Positions 1-9,372 of a stretch of DNA of 64,000 nt are shown in pieces. The stretch is taken from the NCBI RefSeq assembly GCF_037201805.1, contig NZ_CP147404.1:2706001-2770000 (forward strand), in the 5' to 3' direction. The notes beneath the pieces are model-generated. The model did no database searches. It saw nothing but the letters and a program-made list of their open reading frames with translations, and had not been told where the DNA came from. Source of the DNA: Bacillus sp. FJAT-52991 (lineage in GTDB: Bacteria; Bacillota; Bacilli; Bacillales; Domibacillaceae). How positions within the stretch are numbered: the first letter of the stretch is position 1; each line of letters begins with the position of its first letter. The translations under genes were made by a program, and so were the position numbers.

Positions 1-2420
1 GGTTTTCCGGCACGCTGTTCAGAAACAAACCCTTGAGTTTCCATCATTTCCATTAAACGCGCCGCACGATTGTAGCCTATTTTAAAATGTCTTTGCAATA
101 AAGAAGTCGACGCGCCCCCTTGATGAACGATAAACTCACATGCTTCAGGGAACAGCTCATCTTCTGTCTCTTGCACTTGGGCTTTTTTCAACAACTCTTC
201 CTGTTTAAACAGATAGTTTGGTTGTTGTTCTTTTCGCACATGCTCGACCACCGCGTCAATTTCATCATCTGATACGAAAGTACCTTGTAGACGGACCGTT
301 TCTGAAGAGCCATTATTTAAAAACAACATATCGCCGCGTCCTAATAATTTTTCCGCCCCACCACTGTCAATAATCGTTCGTGAATCAACTTGAGAAGAAA
401 CGGAAAAAGCAATTCGCGTTGGAATATTCGCTTTAATCAGTCCTGTGATGACGTCTACACTCGGTCGCTGTGTAGCGACAATTAAATGAATGCCACAGGC
501 GCGAGCTTTTTGAGCAATACGGCAAATGGCTTCTTCGACATCGACAGGCGACATCATCATTAAGTCCGCTAATTCATCAATAATAATGACAATAAACGGA
601 AGATGCTCGCTTTTATTCCCTAATTTTTCGGCTTTCTCGTTAAACTTTGTAATGTCACGAACACCTGCATGAACAAATAACTCATAGCGGCGCTCCATTT
701 CTTCTACCGCCCATTTTAAGGCAGCCGTTGCCGCTTTTACATCGGTAATCACTGGACTCACTAAATGCGGGATGCCGTTATAGGGAGCTAATTCAACCAT
801 TTTCGGGTCAATGAGCAATAATTTCAATTCATGTGGTGCCGCTTTGTAAAGCAAGCTAACAAGAATCGAGTTAATACACACACTTTTTCCGGAACCAGTG
901 GCTCCAGCAATTAAGCCATGCGGCATTTTCTTCAAATCAAGCACGACTGGATCACCGGAAATGTTTAAACCAAGCGCAGATGTAAGCGGAGAAGGATCGT
1001 TATTAAACTCCTCACTTTTGATGATTTCACTAATCAACACCGGGCGACTTTCCTTATTAGGCACTTCAATACCGATCACTTGAGTGCCAGGAATAGGCGC
1101 TTCAATGCGAAGGTTGCGAGCAGCCAGGCTTAGCTTAATATCATCAGATAGATTCGTAATCTTACTCACTTTTACACCTGGTTCTGGCTCAACTTCAAAC
1201 CGAGTAACAGAAGGACCGACAGTGACATTGACAACAGAGGCTTTCACATTGAAATTTTTAAACGTTTCATTCAGCACCTGACTTTGATGTTCGACCCACT
1301 CATGACTCGCTTCTTGATACGAAGGAGGCTGTAAATAAGATAAGGTGGGGAAGACATAATGCTCTGCCGTTACCTCTTTTTCTAGCTGTTCTGATAGATC
1401 CAATGCCTCTTCTTGCGGTTGGACAGGCTCAACGATCACTTCTTGTTGCACATCGGCGCCTTTAGAAGCGGTTGGCGTTACTGTGGCAACTTCTTTCTTT
1501 TGTTCTTTTTGTTTTTTCCACAAGTCTCGATCGTTCTTGGACATGATCACATTAAATGGTGTTTGTCTTCGGCGCTGCTTTCGTTCCTCGGCGCGAGAAT
1601 GAGCTTTCTCATCCGGTAATTTACCTTCTTTGTTGGAACTAGGCGCAGCCAATTCTTTTTGTTCTACTTGAGCTTGAGATGAGCTCACTTCGTTTTGAAT
1701 GGCCTCCTCTACGCAATAATGTTTCTCATTCAACAGCTGAGCTTCATTATTTGAGACAAACACAGACTGTTGTTGCTCCACTTCTGCTTGAGGCAAGTGT
1801 TGTTCTGCTTTGATTGACTCCTCCATTTCTACTTCTTGCTTGACAGGTAGTGTTGGAGGTGAAAAAGCCGCTTCCACTTCGATATCAAATACTTTCTGCT
1901 TCTCTTCCTCTTTAAACAACAACAATGGCTCTTCTTTCGCTACTGACTGTTGCAGAGGCTCTTGTTGAATCAAAGGCTCAATGATTTCTTCTTGCTTGAC
2001 AGATGGCTTTTTATATCCATAAATCGGCGACGGAATTTCTGTTGGTCTAAATGGTCGCTTAGACACCCGACTCTCACTATTGACGGACCCAACCGATGGA
2101 TAAGGCTTTCTTGCTTTTGGTTCCTCATCACAAAATGATTCTCTTGGCATTCGCTCTCTTGTCGGACGTGTCCATTCATTTGAATAAGCTGGAAAGCGAA
2201 ACTCCCTCGACGGGTATTGATAGGTCACCTTTGTCACTATTTCTGGTCCGTCTTTTTGCTTCAACTTAAGTGGAACAAACGATCGCTTCTCTTCTTTTTT
2301 CGGCTGTTCTGGTACTTCATCTTTCTTCTCTTCTATCGTTTCTTCTACTTCTTCATCTATTTCAATTTCGATTTCTTCTCGGAACAATCCCATAAATTTC
2401 TTGAACAAACTCAAGGTCAT
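1..2420 (-). CDS. sftA: DNA translocase SftA (FtsK/SpoIIIE family), 3' end outside window
   Basis: Soluble FtsK/SpoIIIE-type ATPase that in B. subtilis clears chromosome ends from the division septum. The frame is open from an ATG at 2420 to the window edge, so the last residues are missing. The first ~450 residues are charged, low-complexity linker (runs of Glu/Lys, then Pro/Gln/Glu rich) with no transmembrane segment, which separates SftA from membrane-anchored SpoIIIE. The motor follows: Walker A GATGSGKS at residues ~506-513 (plus positions 882-905), Walker B IIIIDELADL, and the ATQRPS motif. The gamma winged-helix domain (FKIGYNRAARLMEMM) runs into the edge. The start is preceded by a modest AGAAAG Shine-Dalgarno and a TGTTAAAAT extended -10 at 2450-2458. 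Position next to ytpQ and ytpP matches B. subtilis. Family assignment is certain; the SftA subtype rests on the soluble N terminus and neighbours. Confidence 0.95.
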   Translation of the reverse strand, partial: MTLSLFKKFMGLFREEIEIEIDEEVEETIEEKKDEVPEQPKKEEKRSFVPLKLKQKDGPEIVTKVTYQYPSREFRFPAYSNEWTRPTRERMPRESFCDEEPKARKPYPSVGSVNSESRVSKRPFRPTEIPSPIYGYKKPSVKQEEIIEPLIQQEPLQQSVAKEEPLLLFKEEEKQKVFDIEVEAAFSPPTLPVKQEVEMEESIKAEQHLPQAEVEQQQSVFVSNNEAQLLNEKHYCVEEAIQNEVSSSQAQVEQKELAAPSSNKEGKLPDEKAHSRAEERKQRRRQTPFNVIMSKNDRDLWKKQKEQKKEVATVTPTASKGADVQQEVIVEPVQPQEEALDLSEQLEKEVTAEHYVFPTLSYLQPPSYQEASHEWVEHQSQVLNETFKNFNVKASVVNVTVGPSVTRFEVEPEPGVKVSKITNLSDDIKLSLAARNLRIEAPIPGTQVIGIEVPNKESRPVLISEIIKSEEFNNDPSPLTSALGLNISGDPVVLDLKKMPHGLIAGATGSGKSVCINSILVSLLYKAAPHELKLLLIDPKMVELAPYNGIPHLVSPVITDVKAATAALKWAVEEMERRYELFVHAGVRDITKFNEKAEKLGNKSEHLPFIVIIIDELADLMMMSPVDVEEAICRIAQKARACGIHLIVATQRPSVDVITGLIKANIPTRIAFSVSSQVDSRTIIDSGGAEKLLGRGDMLFLNNGSSETVRLQGTFVSDDEIDAVVEHVRKEQQPNYLFKQEELLKKAQVQETEDELFPEACEFIVHQGGASTSLLQRHFKIGYNRAARLMEMMETQGFVSEQRAGK

Positions 2421-2556
2421 CACTCTTTCTATGTAAAGAATCACTTTACATTTTAACAGTTTTCTTTTCTTTTTTGATAGAGAAATTTGAGCCATTGAGC
2501 CTTTTATCCTACTTCAGACAATCACCAACAAATGAAGCTCTTTCTAAAACGACTTC

Positions 2557-3354
2557 TTACTGTTTCGTGCGACCTTTCGCCATAATAAAGATCGGCTCCA
2601 ATCGATCATGTTCATACATAAAGGAAAGAGCCGTCACTGGTATATGACCATTTGTGAAGAAGCTCATTGTCATTTGCGCTAACACATCATAGCCCGTTTC
2701 ATTCCGAATATCTCCAATGATCAATACATCCCCATGAGGTACAGAAACCGTCATTTCCCCTTCTACTTGCTGACTCATATCTTTCAAAAATTTATCATTT
2801 AACAAACGGCTCGCATCGTAACCATCATTTGTATTTAAAAAATAAAATATATTGCCAGCCACTTCATCTCTTTTTAACTCTGTCGATAACGAACGCAAAT
2901 TAAAGCGAGCCATTTCTCGAATGCTCTCTGCGCTCCAGTTTTCTTTTTTCATTAAGCTTTCGTCGATCAGGCGGTATGTATTCCCAAGGTCCAGTGCGTA
3001 ATAAATTCTTGTCTCCGCTGTATGGTCATCGGTAAAGAACGGCATGCCTTCCGCAGCCTCTTTCGGAAACGAGGTCGAACGAATGACTGGAAAAATCCGC
3101 TTTTCCTGCTGGGCTAAAGAAGGTGTTTTTCCCATAACAGCTAGAGCTTCTTCCACATAGTAAGCAACCTCATCAATCGCTTTTTCTTTATGCTGCTTCC
3201 ACTTGGCGATAATACCTGGCAAAGAAATGGTGATTCCTTTTTTTGTTTCTACATTTTCTATTCTTAATTCGTCTTTTTCCCGATCGTAAGAAAAAGAACG
3301 CTGATCCCCTTGAAGTCGTTCTTCAAGAATTCGTTTGAGTTGTTTTGAATCCAT
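2557..3354 (-). CDS. ytpQ: DUF1444 family protein (YtpQ-like)
   Basis: Conserved Bacillaceae cytosolic protein of 265 residues; no biochemical function is established for the family. The sequence has no signal peptide or membrane segment. It starts with [15 protein letters not shown], has a lysine-rich helical N-terminal third, and a central region with repeated charged helices; a VLIIGDIRN segment lies near residue 220. The ATG is preceded by GGAGGGTTAAA (Shine-Dalgarno GGAGG). It is downstream of the thioredoxin-like ytpP on the same strand, separated by ~60 bp holding a possible attenuator, and just upstream of sftA, the same trio as in B. subtilis. Recognition of the family is firm; any role is unknown. 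Confidence 0.9.
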   Translation of the reverse strand: MDSKQLKRILEERLQGDQRSFSYDREKDELRIENVETKKGITISLPGIIAKWKQHKEKAIDEVAYYVEEALAVMGKTPSLAQQEKRIFPVIRSTSFPKEAAEGMPFFTDDHTAETRIYYALDLGNTYRLIDESLMKKENWSAESIREMARFNLRSLSTELKRDEVAGNIFYFLNTNDGYDASRLLNDKFLKDMSQQVEGEMTVSVPHGDVLIIGDIRNETGYDVLAQMTMSFFTNGHIPVTALSFMYEHDRLEPIFIMAKGRTKQ

Positions 3355-3374
3355 TTTAACCCTCCTAATGAAAG

Positions 3375-3409
3375 AGGCCTGGTGCCATCATCAATGAGGA
3401 ACCAGACCT
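3375..3409 (-). terminator. weak hairpin between ytpP and ytpQ
   Basis: A 9-bp inverted repeat (arms 3375-3383 and 3401-3409, one G-U pair) lies between the stop of ytpP and the start of ytpQ. The following T-tract is poor (CTCTTTCATT), so it is more likely an attenuator or a partial terminator than a full stop. Confidence 0.4.
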
Positions 3410-3415
3410 TGTGTA

Positions 3416-3727
3416 TTATAACTTTTCGATAAACTGTTCAATTTCCTCTTTCGTTTTTCGGTCTTTGCTAACGAAACGACCAAGTTCCTGCCCATGATCA
3501 AATGCAACAAAGCTAGGTATACCGAAAATATCCATTTCTACGCAAAGATCGATCAATTGATCGCGATCCACATACACAAATGTAAATTCACTATATTTCG
3601 CTTCAATTTCCGGCAAAATCGGTTCAATGACACGGCAATCCGGACACCAGTCAGCGGAAAATAAAAAGATGTGCTTGCCTGATTCTTTCAGCTCTTGAAA
3701 TTCTTCTATTGATGTTAATTGTTTCAT
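3416..3727 (-). CDS. ytpP: thioredoxin-like protein YtpP
   Basis: Small thioredoxin-fold protein of 103 residues, probably a cytosolic disulfide oxidoreductase. The active site is WCPDC near residues 27-31 instead of the classical WCGPC, in the context [14 protein letters not shown]. The cis-proline loop is GIPSF near residue 70. There is no signal peptide. The ATG at 3727 overlaps the stop of the upstream membrane-protein gene by four bases (ATGA), so the two are translationally coupled. WCPDC proteins of this length form a recognised Bacillus subgroup whose physiological partners are not known to me. Assignment to the fold is firm; substrate is unknown. Confidence 0.92.
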   Translation of the reverse strand: MKQLTSIEEFQELKESGKHIFLFSADWCPDCRVIEPILPEIEAKYSEFTFVYVDRDQLIDLCVEMDIFGIPSFVAFDHGQELGRFVSKDRKTKEEIEQFIEKL

Positions 3728-4746
3728 TTCGCGTTCCCTCCCGTTGAGATCGTCATCTGGCCTGGCAATATCCAGCCTTTCTTTCTCATAAATTCAGATA
3801 TCGCTAAGCTTATCACAAGCGGGCCGATAAAATGAAGTAGAAAGACTTGCAAAAAGACAGAGGCTTCAAATCCCATCACAGAAAAGGTCATGATCTGCCC
3901 AACCAAGCCAGAGGTCCCCATTCCTGCACCAGCTGCATTGCTCATCATCGGCCAGACAGTTGTTCCAATCGGAGCTAAAATCGCACCTGCAACCGTCGGC
4001 GGAATCAGTATAAGTGGATGCTGAATGATGTTAGGAACTTGCAACATCGATGTTCCAAGCCCTTGAGCGATAAAACCACCAAATTTATTTTCCCGATAAC
4101 TTGCTACAGCAAAGCCCATCATTTGTGCACTACACCCAATGGTTGCCGCTCCAGCCGCCAGCCCATTTAAGTCGAGCATTAAAGCGATCGCCGCACTCGA
4201 GATCGGAGCGGTTAGTGCCAGCCCCATCAGCACCGCCACTAAAATGCCCATCGTGATCGGTCGCTGCAATGTGGCCCACTCAATCCAACCTCCAAAAAAT
4301 TTCATAAACTGATCAATACCCGGTCCTAAAAAAGCGGCGACCGAATACCCCGTTAAAATTGTCACAAAAGGAGCGACGATAATATCTATCTTTGTCGTTT
4401 GACTAACAGCTTTCCCCACTTCCGTTGCTAATAGTGCTGCCACATAACTGCCGGCAGGCCCGCCAAGTGCCGCACCTGCTGCTCCTGTAATCACGCTAGC
4501 AAACAGCACAAGAGGCGGTGCTTTTAAGCCATATGCCACAGCTGCACCAATGGCTGGTCCCATTAAACCCATCGCCAGTTTGCCCATTTCGACAAGAAAC
4601 GGAAGAGATAATTGCTCACCAATCGTTTTAGTAATAAGTCCAATAATCAATGAACTAAATAGCCCAAGCGCCATAAAGCTAAGCGCATCAACAAAATAAA
4701 CCTTCGGAGATAAAGAAATTCCTTTTTTCTGCAAAAATGTTTTCAT
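3724..4746 (-). CDS. PTS-IIC-like integral membrane protein (EIIC_2 type)
   Basis: Polytopic membrane protein of 340 residues with about nine or ten hydrophobic, Gly/Ala-rich segments, interrupted by loops such as [18 protein letters not shown] and [18 protein letters not shown]. The composition and loop motifs fit the PTS_EIIC_2 family (membrane component of a sugar phosphotransferase system). No IIA, IIB or fructose/mannitol operon partner is nearby, so it is an orphan IIC and its substrate is unknown; it may act without phosphorylation. It is translationally coupled to ytpP downstream. Upstream, an inverted repeat TTAC-N4-GTAA (4771-4782) overlaps a possible promoter, suggesting an operator. 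The start ATG at 4746 is preceded by AAGGAAGG. Family call is by recognition; transport activity is inferred. Confidence 0.75.
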   Translation of the reverse strand: MKTFLQKKGISLSPKVYFVDALSFMALGLFSSLIIGLITKTIGEQLSLPFLVEMGKLAMGLMGPAIGAAVAYGLKAPPLVLFASVITGAAGAALGGPAGSYVAALLATEVGKAVSQTTKIDIIVAPFVTILTGYSVAAFLGPGIDQFMKFFGGWIEWATLQRPITMGILVAVLMGLALTAPISSAAIALMLDLNGLAAGAATIGCSAQMMGFAVASYRENKFGGFIAQGLGTSMLQVPNIIQHPLILIPPTVAGAILAPIGTTVWPMMSNAAGAGMGTSGLVGQIMTFSVMGFEASVFLQVFLLHFIGPLVISLAISEFMRKKGWILPGQMTISTGGNAK

Positions 4747-4768
4747 AATGACACCTTCCTTACACCTC

Positions 4769-4807
4769 TTTTACTAGTGTAAAGACAATTATATACTGGA
4801 TTGTCAA
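4769..4807 (-). promoter_or_regulatory. candidate promoter with overlapping inverted repeat
   Basis: On the minus strand TTGACA (4807-4802) is followed after 19 bp by TACACT (4782-4777). The latter lies inside the inverted repeat TTAC-TAGT-GTAA at 4771-4782 (flanked by further T/A symmetry), an arrangement typical of a repressor site. The 19-bp spacer is longer than ideal, so the promoter call is tentative. Confidence 0.35.
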
Positions 4808-4893
4808 CTTAATCAGCATTTATTTTTGATGTTGACTTATCGCTTCACTTATTTTTCCACATAAAAACTATTTCATTCTTTTCTTCTAAATGA

Positions 4894-4925
4894 AAAGAGA
4901 GCACCAAAAACAGCGCTCTCTTTTT
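4894..4925 (-). terminator. rho-independent terminator after ytoP
   Basis: Hairpin with arms at 4896-4903 and 4913-4921 (AGAGAGC / GCTCTCT core) followed on the minus strand by a T-rich run; it begins three bases after the ytoP stop codon. Confidence 0.8.
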
Positions 4926-4927
4926 CA

Positions 4928-6004
4928 TTAACTTCCTGCTTTAATGCTATCAACAGTTGATTGATCACATGCTTTCACAAGTCGAATAATCAGCTCTTTC
5001 GCTGCCGCATAATCATCGACATGAACAATCGACGCATGCGTATGAATATAGCGTGAGCAAATGCCAATCACAGCACTTGGCACCCCTTCATTAGAGGTAT
5101 GGACACGACCGGCATCAGTTCCTCCTTGAGAGATAAAATACTGATACGGAATTTGATGGGTCTCTGCTGTATCTAACACAAATTCCCGCATGCCGCGATG
5201 AGTGACCATTGTGCGGTCAAAAATACGCAACAAAGCCCCTTTCCCAATTTGTCCAAACTGAGACTTGTCTCCTGACATATCATTGGCCGGGCTGGCATCA
5301 AGCGCAAAGAAAATATCTGGCTGGATCATTTCCGCCGCCGTCTGAGCTCCTCGTAGGCCGACTTCCTCTTGAACAGTCGCTCCTGAATAGAGCATATTTG
5401 GCAGTTTTTCATCCTTTAATTCTTTTAATAACTCAATCGCCAGTCCGCAACCGTAGCGATTGTCCCATGCTTTGGCAAGAACTTTCTTCTCATTCGCCAT
5501 CGGAGTAAACGAAGAAACGGGAACAATTTGCTGTCCAGGCTTAATGCCGATTTTTTTCGCATCCTCGCGATTATCTGCCCCAATATCAATCAACATATTT
5601 TTGATCGACATTGGCTTTTGGCGCAACGCCTCGCTTAATAAATGCGGCGGAATGGAACCAACCACTCCAATGACTGGACCGTGATCAGTGATAATTTCCA
5701 CGCGCTGAGCAAGAAGTACTTGACTCCACCATCCTCCAAGCGTTTGAAATCGAATCATGCCATTCTCAGTAATATCGGTTACCATAAAACCAACTTCGTC
5801 CATATGCCCCGCTACCAGGACAGTCGGACCAGACTCATTTCCTTTTTTCAAGCCAAAGATGCTACCAAGACCATCTTGAATGATTTCATCCGAATAAGGC
5901 GTTAACATTTTTCGCATAAACGCACGTACTTGATGCTCATTTCCAGAAGTGCCAGGTAGCTCTGTTAATGTTTTAAACAGCTCCATTGTTTCTTGATTCA
6001 TCAC
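4928..6004 (-). CDS. ytoP: M42 family metallo-aminopeptidase YtoP
   Basis: Cytosolic di-metal aminopeptidase of the M42 (glutamyl aminopeptidase/tetrahedral TET) family, 358 residues. Visible metal and catalytic motifs in order: AGHMDEVGF (~residue 66), AKAWDNRYG (~180), VQEEVGLRG (~212, catalytic Glu pair), ALDASPAND (~235) and the C-terminal [14 protein letters not shown] (~320) with the last metal-binding His. Length and motif spacing are normal, so the enzyme should be active. ATG at 6004 is preceded by AAAGGGGAGTTAG. It is a single-gene unit with its own terminator, divergent from ytzB. Peptide specificity cannot be read from sequence. Confidence 0.93.
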   Translation of the reverse strand: MMNQETMELFKTLTELPGTSGNEHQVRAFMRKMLTPYSDEIIQDGLGSIFGLKKGNESGPTVLVAGHMDEVGFMVTDITENGMIRFQTLGGWWSQVLLAQRVEIITDHGPVIGVVGSIPPHLLSEALRQKPMSIKNMLIDIGADNREDAKKIGIKPGQQIVPVSSFTPMANEKKVLAKAWDNRYGCGLAIELLKELKDEKLPNMLYSGATVQEEVGLRGAQTAAEMIQPDIFFALDASPANDMSGDKSQFGQIGKGALLRIFDRTMVTHRGMREFVLDTAETHQIPYQYFISQGGTDAGRVHTSNEGVPSAVIGICSRYIHTHASIVHVDDYAAAKELIIRLVKACDQSTVDSIKAGS

Positions 6005-6174
6005 TAACTCCCCTTTGAATTAAATTCCCCAATGAAAAAGGCTTATGTTTTATCTTACAGAAAATTTTCCTTTCTTGCTACTTAAGGGGAAGAAGCATCA
6101 CTGTCGAATTTTTTCTTTTTTCAAAAAAAATAGTATTTTTATTGCAGAAATTTCAATTAATTTGTGATTTGCTG

Positions 6175-6180
6175 TATAAT
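6175..6180 (+). promoter_or_regulatory. -10 element for ytzB
   Basis: A perfect TATAAT lies 34 bases before the ytzB start, in the A/T-rich divergent region between ytoP and ytzB. The -35 region 17 bp upstream (TTCAAT) is a poor match, so only the -10 is called. Confidence 0.5.
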
Positions 6181-6213
6181 GATTAATAATCTATAAAAAT
6201 AGGAGTGAAATTG

Positions 6214-6534
6214 ATGAAATTTAGTTGGAGCACATTTATTTTAGGAGCAGCGGCTGGTGCAGCTAGTGCGCTTCTTGTACAACAAAACGTAACAAACACA
6301 GCTTCCGCTTCTGCTGAGAGAGCATTGAAGGAAGTAAAGGAAGCTTTTAAAGGGGAAGGCACGATTGACGGTTCTTGGGTGAAAATGAAACCTGAACCAA
6401 TGAACAAAACAGGTATGAACAAAATGGTCTATAAAGGCGGCGTTTCCCGTACAATTGACCAAAATCGTGAGCAATTTGAGTTTATCGCGGACTCTCGTAC
6501 AGGCACGATTATGGATGTATATAAAACGAACTAA
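6214..6534 (+). CDS. ytzB: small predicted secreted PepSY-like protein YtzB
   Basis: Protein of 106 residues with an N-terminal hydrophobic segment (WSTFILGAAAGAASALLV, residues ~4-22) that could be an uncleaved signal anchor, followed by a PepSY-like alpha/beta domain ending in EFIADSRTGTIMDVY. The family is annotated as predicted small secreted protein in Bacilli and has no proven function; PepSY domains are thought to modulate peptidases. I chose ATG 6214 because the Shine-Dalgarno AGGAG (6201-6205) overlaps the alternative upstream GTG at 6205 and is eight bases from 6214. It is monocistronic with a terminator directly after the stop. Confidence 0.88.
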   Translation: MKFSWSTFILGAAAGAASALLVQQNVTNTASASAERALKEVKEAFKGEGTIDGSWVKMKPEPMNKTGMNKMVYKGGVSRTIDQNREQFEFIADSRTGTIMDVYKTN

Positions 6535-6537
6535 TAT

Positions 6538-6575
6538 GAAAGAGGCGATCTTTTTTAACAAGATCGCCTCTTTTT
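6538..6575. terminator. bidirectional terminator between ytzB and ytnP
   Basis: Inverted repeat AGAGGCGATCTT...AAGATCGCCTCT with A-tract before and T-tract after; it sits between the convergent stops of ytzB and ytnP and can serve both. Confidence 0.88.
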
Positions 6576-6578
6576 ATA

Positions 6579-7430
6579 TTAAACTATGATTTTTTCCCTT
6601 TTAATGCAGTCGATGAGTTCCCCGCTCTCATTCCATTTCACTGCACGATACATCGCATCATGATAAAAAATAAACCAAGCACCTTTTTTCATTCCTTCTG
6701 GCAAATATTGTTGCTTCATGGCAATCGAGTCCATTGGATAATCATCAAACGCAAGCACCCATAACACATTTTGATGAGCATGAGTAGGCATTAAATCGGC
6801 CATATGAATCAATGTTTCTTCGCCACTCTCAATAATAATGATCGAATGACCGTCACTGTGACCACCAGAGTGAATCATTTTCACCCCTGGCACCACTTCT
6901 AATTCTTCTTTAAACGTTTGGACTTGTTCGGTAATCGCTTCCCAATTCTCTTTCCAATACGTGTTTTTCGAGCGGATATTTGGTTCCCTCATTTCCTTCC
7001 ACTCTGTTTCCGATGTGTAAATAATAGCGTTTGGAAAGGCAGAAGCAAGCTTGCCATCCACCACTTTTGTTAATCCTAGGGCATGATCAAAATGCATATG
7101 CGTCATAATAACGATATCAATATCCTCAGGCGTCAACCCTAGTTCCTTCAGTGAATATTCGACTTGAGATTCCTCGGCTACTCCATAATTTCGTTTTTGC
7201 TTGTCTGATAGTCGGTTGTTGCCAAGCCCCGATTCAATTAAGATATTCTTCCCATCCAGTTGAAAGAATATCGGATCATTCCTTAGCTCAATTTGATTCT
7301 TTTCATTTACAGAGTATTTACGCGACCACAATGGTTTAGGCACGACTCCAAACATCGCTCCCCCATCTAAATTAGTGGCTCCCCCATTCAACCATGTCAA
7401 TGTCAGCTCCCCAACTTTCATTGTTTCCAT
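6579..7430 (-). CDS. ytnP: metallo-beta-lactamase-fold hydrolase, YtnP-type lactonase
   Basis: Zinc-dependent MBL-fold protein of 283 residues. The metal motif HxHxDH is present as THMHFDHA (~residue 105), followed by a conserved His in SGGHSDGHS (~195) and a metal Asp in HMADLMPTH (~220). In B. subtilis YtnP hydrolyses acyl-homoserine lactones and interferes with streptomycete signalling, so a quorum-quenching lactonase is likely. ATG 7430 is chosen over a TTG/ATG 37 codons upstream because GGGGAGG lies seven bases before it. It follows trmB on the same strand after a 170-bp spacer that probably holds its own promoter. Fold is certain; substrate is inferred. Confidence 0.9.
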   Translation of the reverse strand: METMKVGELTLTWLNGGATNLDGGAMFGVVPKPLWSRKYSVNEKNQIELRNDPIFFQLDGKNILIESGLGNNRLSDKQKRNYGVAEESQVEYSLKELGLTPEDIDIVIMTHMHFDHALGLTKVVDGKLASAFPNAIIYTSETEWKEMREPNIRSKNTYWKENWEAITEQVQTFKEELEVVPGVKMIHSGGHSDGHSIIIIESGEETLIHMADLMPTHAHQNVLWVLAFDDYPMDSIAMKQQYLPEGMKKGAWFIFYHDAMYRAVKWNESGELIDCIKREKIIV

Positions 7431-7600
7431 TTCGATTCCTCCCCTTTGTTCGACTACCACATAATTGTAACACTTTTTCGACAATTGTACTAATAGGTCT
7501 GTTTCCCTTAGAAAAACACAAAAAATGCCTGAATCTCCCACTTAAACCATCTTAATGACAGCTTTCCTTAGCGGAAAATCCAAGCATTTTCATGAATAAC

Positions 7601-8239
7601 TTATCGATATTTTACTTCAGAACGATAAATTCTTTGACCTTTTGCAGAAAATTTCTCTTCGTATTCAGTCATAATGTTGCCTTCGAAATCACTTTTATGC
7701 AGATCTAAACTAACATAAGTTAATAAAAGTCCGTAGTCTGAAAAGCTTTTCAGCGAGTATTCAAACAGTCCTTGATTATCGGTTTTAAAATGAATCTCGC
7801 CGTCTTCAGGCATGATATCTTCATATAGCTTTAAAAATGTTTTATATGTTAATCGACGTTTTTCATGACGCGCTTTCGGCCACGGATCAGAAAAATTCAA
7901 ATATACGCGATCGACATCACCTTTAGCAAAATAATCGGCCAAATTTTTGGCGTCAACATTTAACAGCTTCAAGTTAGGAAGTTCCGCCTCAATTAAACGA
8001 TCTAAAGCAGACACAATCACGCTTTCATATAATTCAATCCCAATAAAATTAATATCTGGATGCGCTTTAGCCATTCCAGTAACAAATTGACCTTTTCCCG
8101 TCCCTACTTCAATGTAGATCGGGTTATCATTGCCAAATACTTCTTCCCACTTTCCTTTATGCTCCGCTGGATTAGCTACCACGTACTGTGGATGAGTTTC
8201 AATTTTCTCTCGAGCCCATGGTTTATTTCTTAATCGCAT
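7601..8239 (-). CDS. trmB: tRNA (guanine-N7-)-methyltransferase TrmB
   Basis: SAM-dependent methyltransferase that makes m7G46 in the tRNA variable loop. Full length at 212 residues. The SAM-binding loop EVGTGKGQF is near residue 45, the acidic loop after beta-2 is GIELYESV, and the family signature [15 protein letters not shown] (~residue 118) is intact. C-terminal [16 protein letters not shown] is also typical. Starts with MRLRNKPWA at ATG 8239; the Shine-Dalgarno GAGGTG is seven bases upstream. In B. subtilis a small gene ytzH lies between trmB and ytmP; here only 67 bp separate them and ytzH is absent. Confidence 0.96.
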   Translation of the reverse strand: MRLRNKPWAREKIETHPQYVVANPAEHKGKWEEVFGNDNPIYIEVGTGKGQFVTGMAKAHPDINFIGIELYESVIVSALDRLIEAELPNLKLLNVDAKNLADYFAKGDVDRVYLNFSDPWPKARHEKRRLTYKTFLKLYEDIMPEDGEIHFKTDNQGLFEYSLKSFSDYGLLLTYVSLDLHKSDFEGNIMTEYEEKFSAKGQRIYRSEVKYR

Positions 8240-8306
8240 AGCGACACCTCATTCACTTTTTTCTCTCACACCATAACATGACCACAACTGACTTATGAAG
8301 GATTTT

Positions 8307-9089
8307 TCACAGTAGGAATTTTGTTAAATCAGTTAAACCCGCTTCCATCTCTAGTAAGCGATTCGTTTCTTTATCCCACTGAATGGACAATAACATTTGT
8401 GCGATCACATACCACTTCATCCTCAATTGCAAATTCGGAGTGAACGTAAGCCCATAATCTGAAAGCCACGCCTGCCATTCACTCTTGTCTATATATTTAT
8501 ATAACAACATGCCAAGATCAATCGCAGGGTCGCCGATCATCGCTCCATCCCAATCAATTAAAAATAGCTCGTTCTCCTTTGACAACAACCAGTTATTATG
8601 ATTGACATCTCCGTGACAAACGACGTAATGATTATGATTGACCTTTGCCATGTTCTCTTGCAAAAATTGCAAACTCGACAGGACTTCCCTATGCTTCAAG
8701 GTGTCCTCATCTAACCGTATTTGAATCTCCTTCATAATCATTTCAGGAGAAGAAGGTTTGATCCCAATTCTCTCAAGCATGGACAGCAGCGGCTGAGAAG
8801 AATGGATTTTGCACATAAGCTGGGCTACTCGACTCTTTACCATCTCATGCGGCTTTAGCTCTCGCCCTTCAAGCCAATGTTGAGCTGAGACGACATCTCC
8901 ATTTTCTAGCCGTTTCGTCCAGATGAGCTTTGGAACGATGCCCTCAGCAGACAACACGGCCAAAAAAGGGGAAGAGTTCTTTTTTAAAAATAATTGTTGT
9001 CCACCGCATCTAGCAAAGTAAGCCTTGCCTGTTACTCCACCAGCAGGAGTGATTTCCCATTCTTGTCCAAATAAATGTTCCAACTGCAT
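8307..9089 (-). CDS. ytmP: aminoglycoside-phosphotransferase-fold kinase YtmP
   Basis: Small-molecule kinase of the choline/aminoglycoside phosphotransferase fold, 260 residues. The Brenner motif VVCHGDVNHNNWLL (~residue 165-178) contains catalytic Asp and the metal-binding Asn, and the following FLIDWDGAMIGDPAIDLG supplies the DFG-equivalent IDWD. The N-terminal nucleotide lobe is short (KAYFARCGGQQLFLKK, with the likely ATP-binding Lys near residue 36). The substrate is unknown; the family is conserved next to trmB in Bacilli and is sometimes linked to nucleoside or sugar phosphorylation, but I see no direct evidence. ATG 9089 is preceded by AAGGTGAATGC. A terminator and possible small transcript lie upstream (9129-9210). 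Confidence 0.85.
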   Translation of the reverse strand: MQLEHLFGQEWEITPAGGVTGKAYFARCGGQQLFLKKNSSPFLAVLSAEGIVPKLIWTKRLENGDVVSAQHWLEGRELKPHEMVKSRVAQLMCKIHSSQPLLSMLERIGIKPSSPEMIMKEIQIRLDEDTLKHREVLSSLQFLQENMAKVNHNHYVVCHGDVNHNNWLLSKENELFLIDWDGAMIGDPAIDLGMLLYKYIDKSEWQAWLSDYGLTFTPNLQLRMKWYVIAQMLLSIQWDKETNRLLEMEAGLTDLTKFLL

Positions 9090-9128
9090 TCACCTTCATT
9101 TTCGTTTAGCTGTCCGTATAATGTGAAC

Positions 9129-9168
9129 AAAAAAGACAGCTATCGAACGTCTGAGCAATAGCTATCTT
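9129..9168 (-). terminator. strong terminator between amyX and ytmP
   Basis: Eleven-bp stem (arms 9133-9143 and 9158-9168, one G-U) with a T6 tract on the minus strand. It lies ~200 bp past the amyX stop and 40 bp before ytmP, after an A/T-rich stretch with several TATAAT-like words, so it could terminate amyX, end a short independent RNA, or attenuate ytmP. The rest of the 283-bp spacer has no coding potential that I can see. Confidence 0.75.
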
Positions 9169-9372
9169 TTCTTGATAAGCCCGTTACCATCACCTGGCCA
9201 TCATTATAAGTATATTATATTTTACCACGAAACAACTGATTCGGCTATGGGGCGAAGGGAAAGAAAAAAGTCTAGCCTCTCTGCCATCTTATCTTGTATC
9301 CATCACTCTTAACGATACTATATGTTGATCTTTTCTAGCGAAACTAGACATATACAAACACACTTTTTTCTA

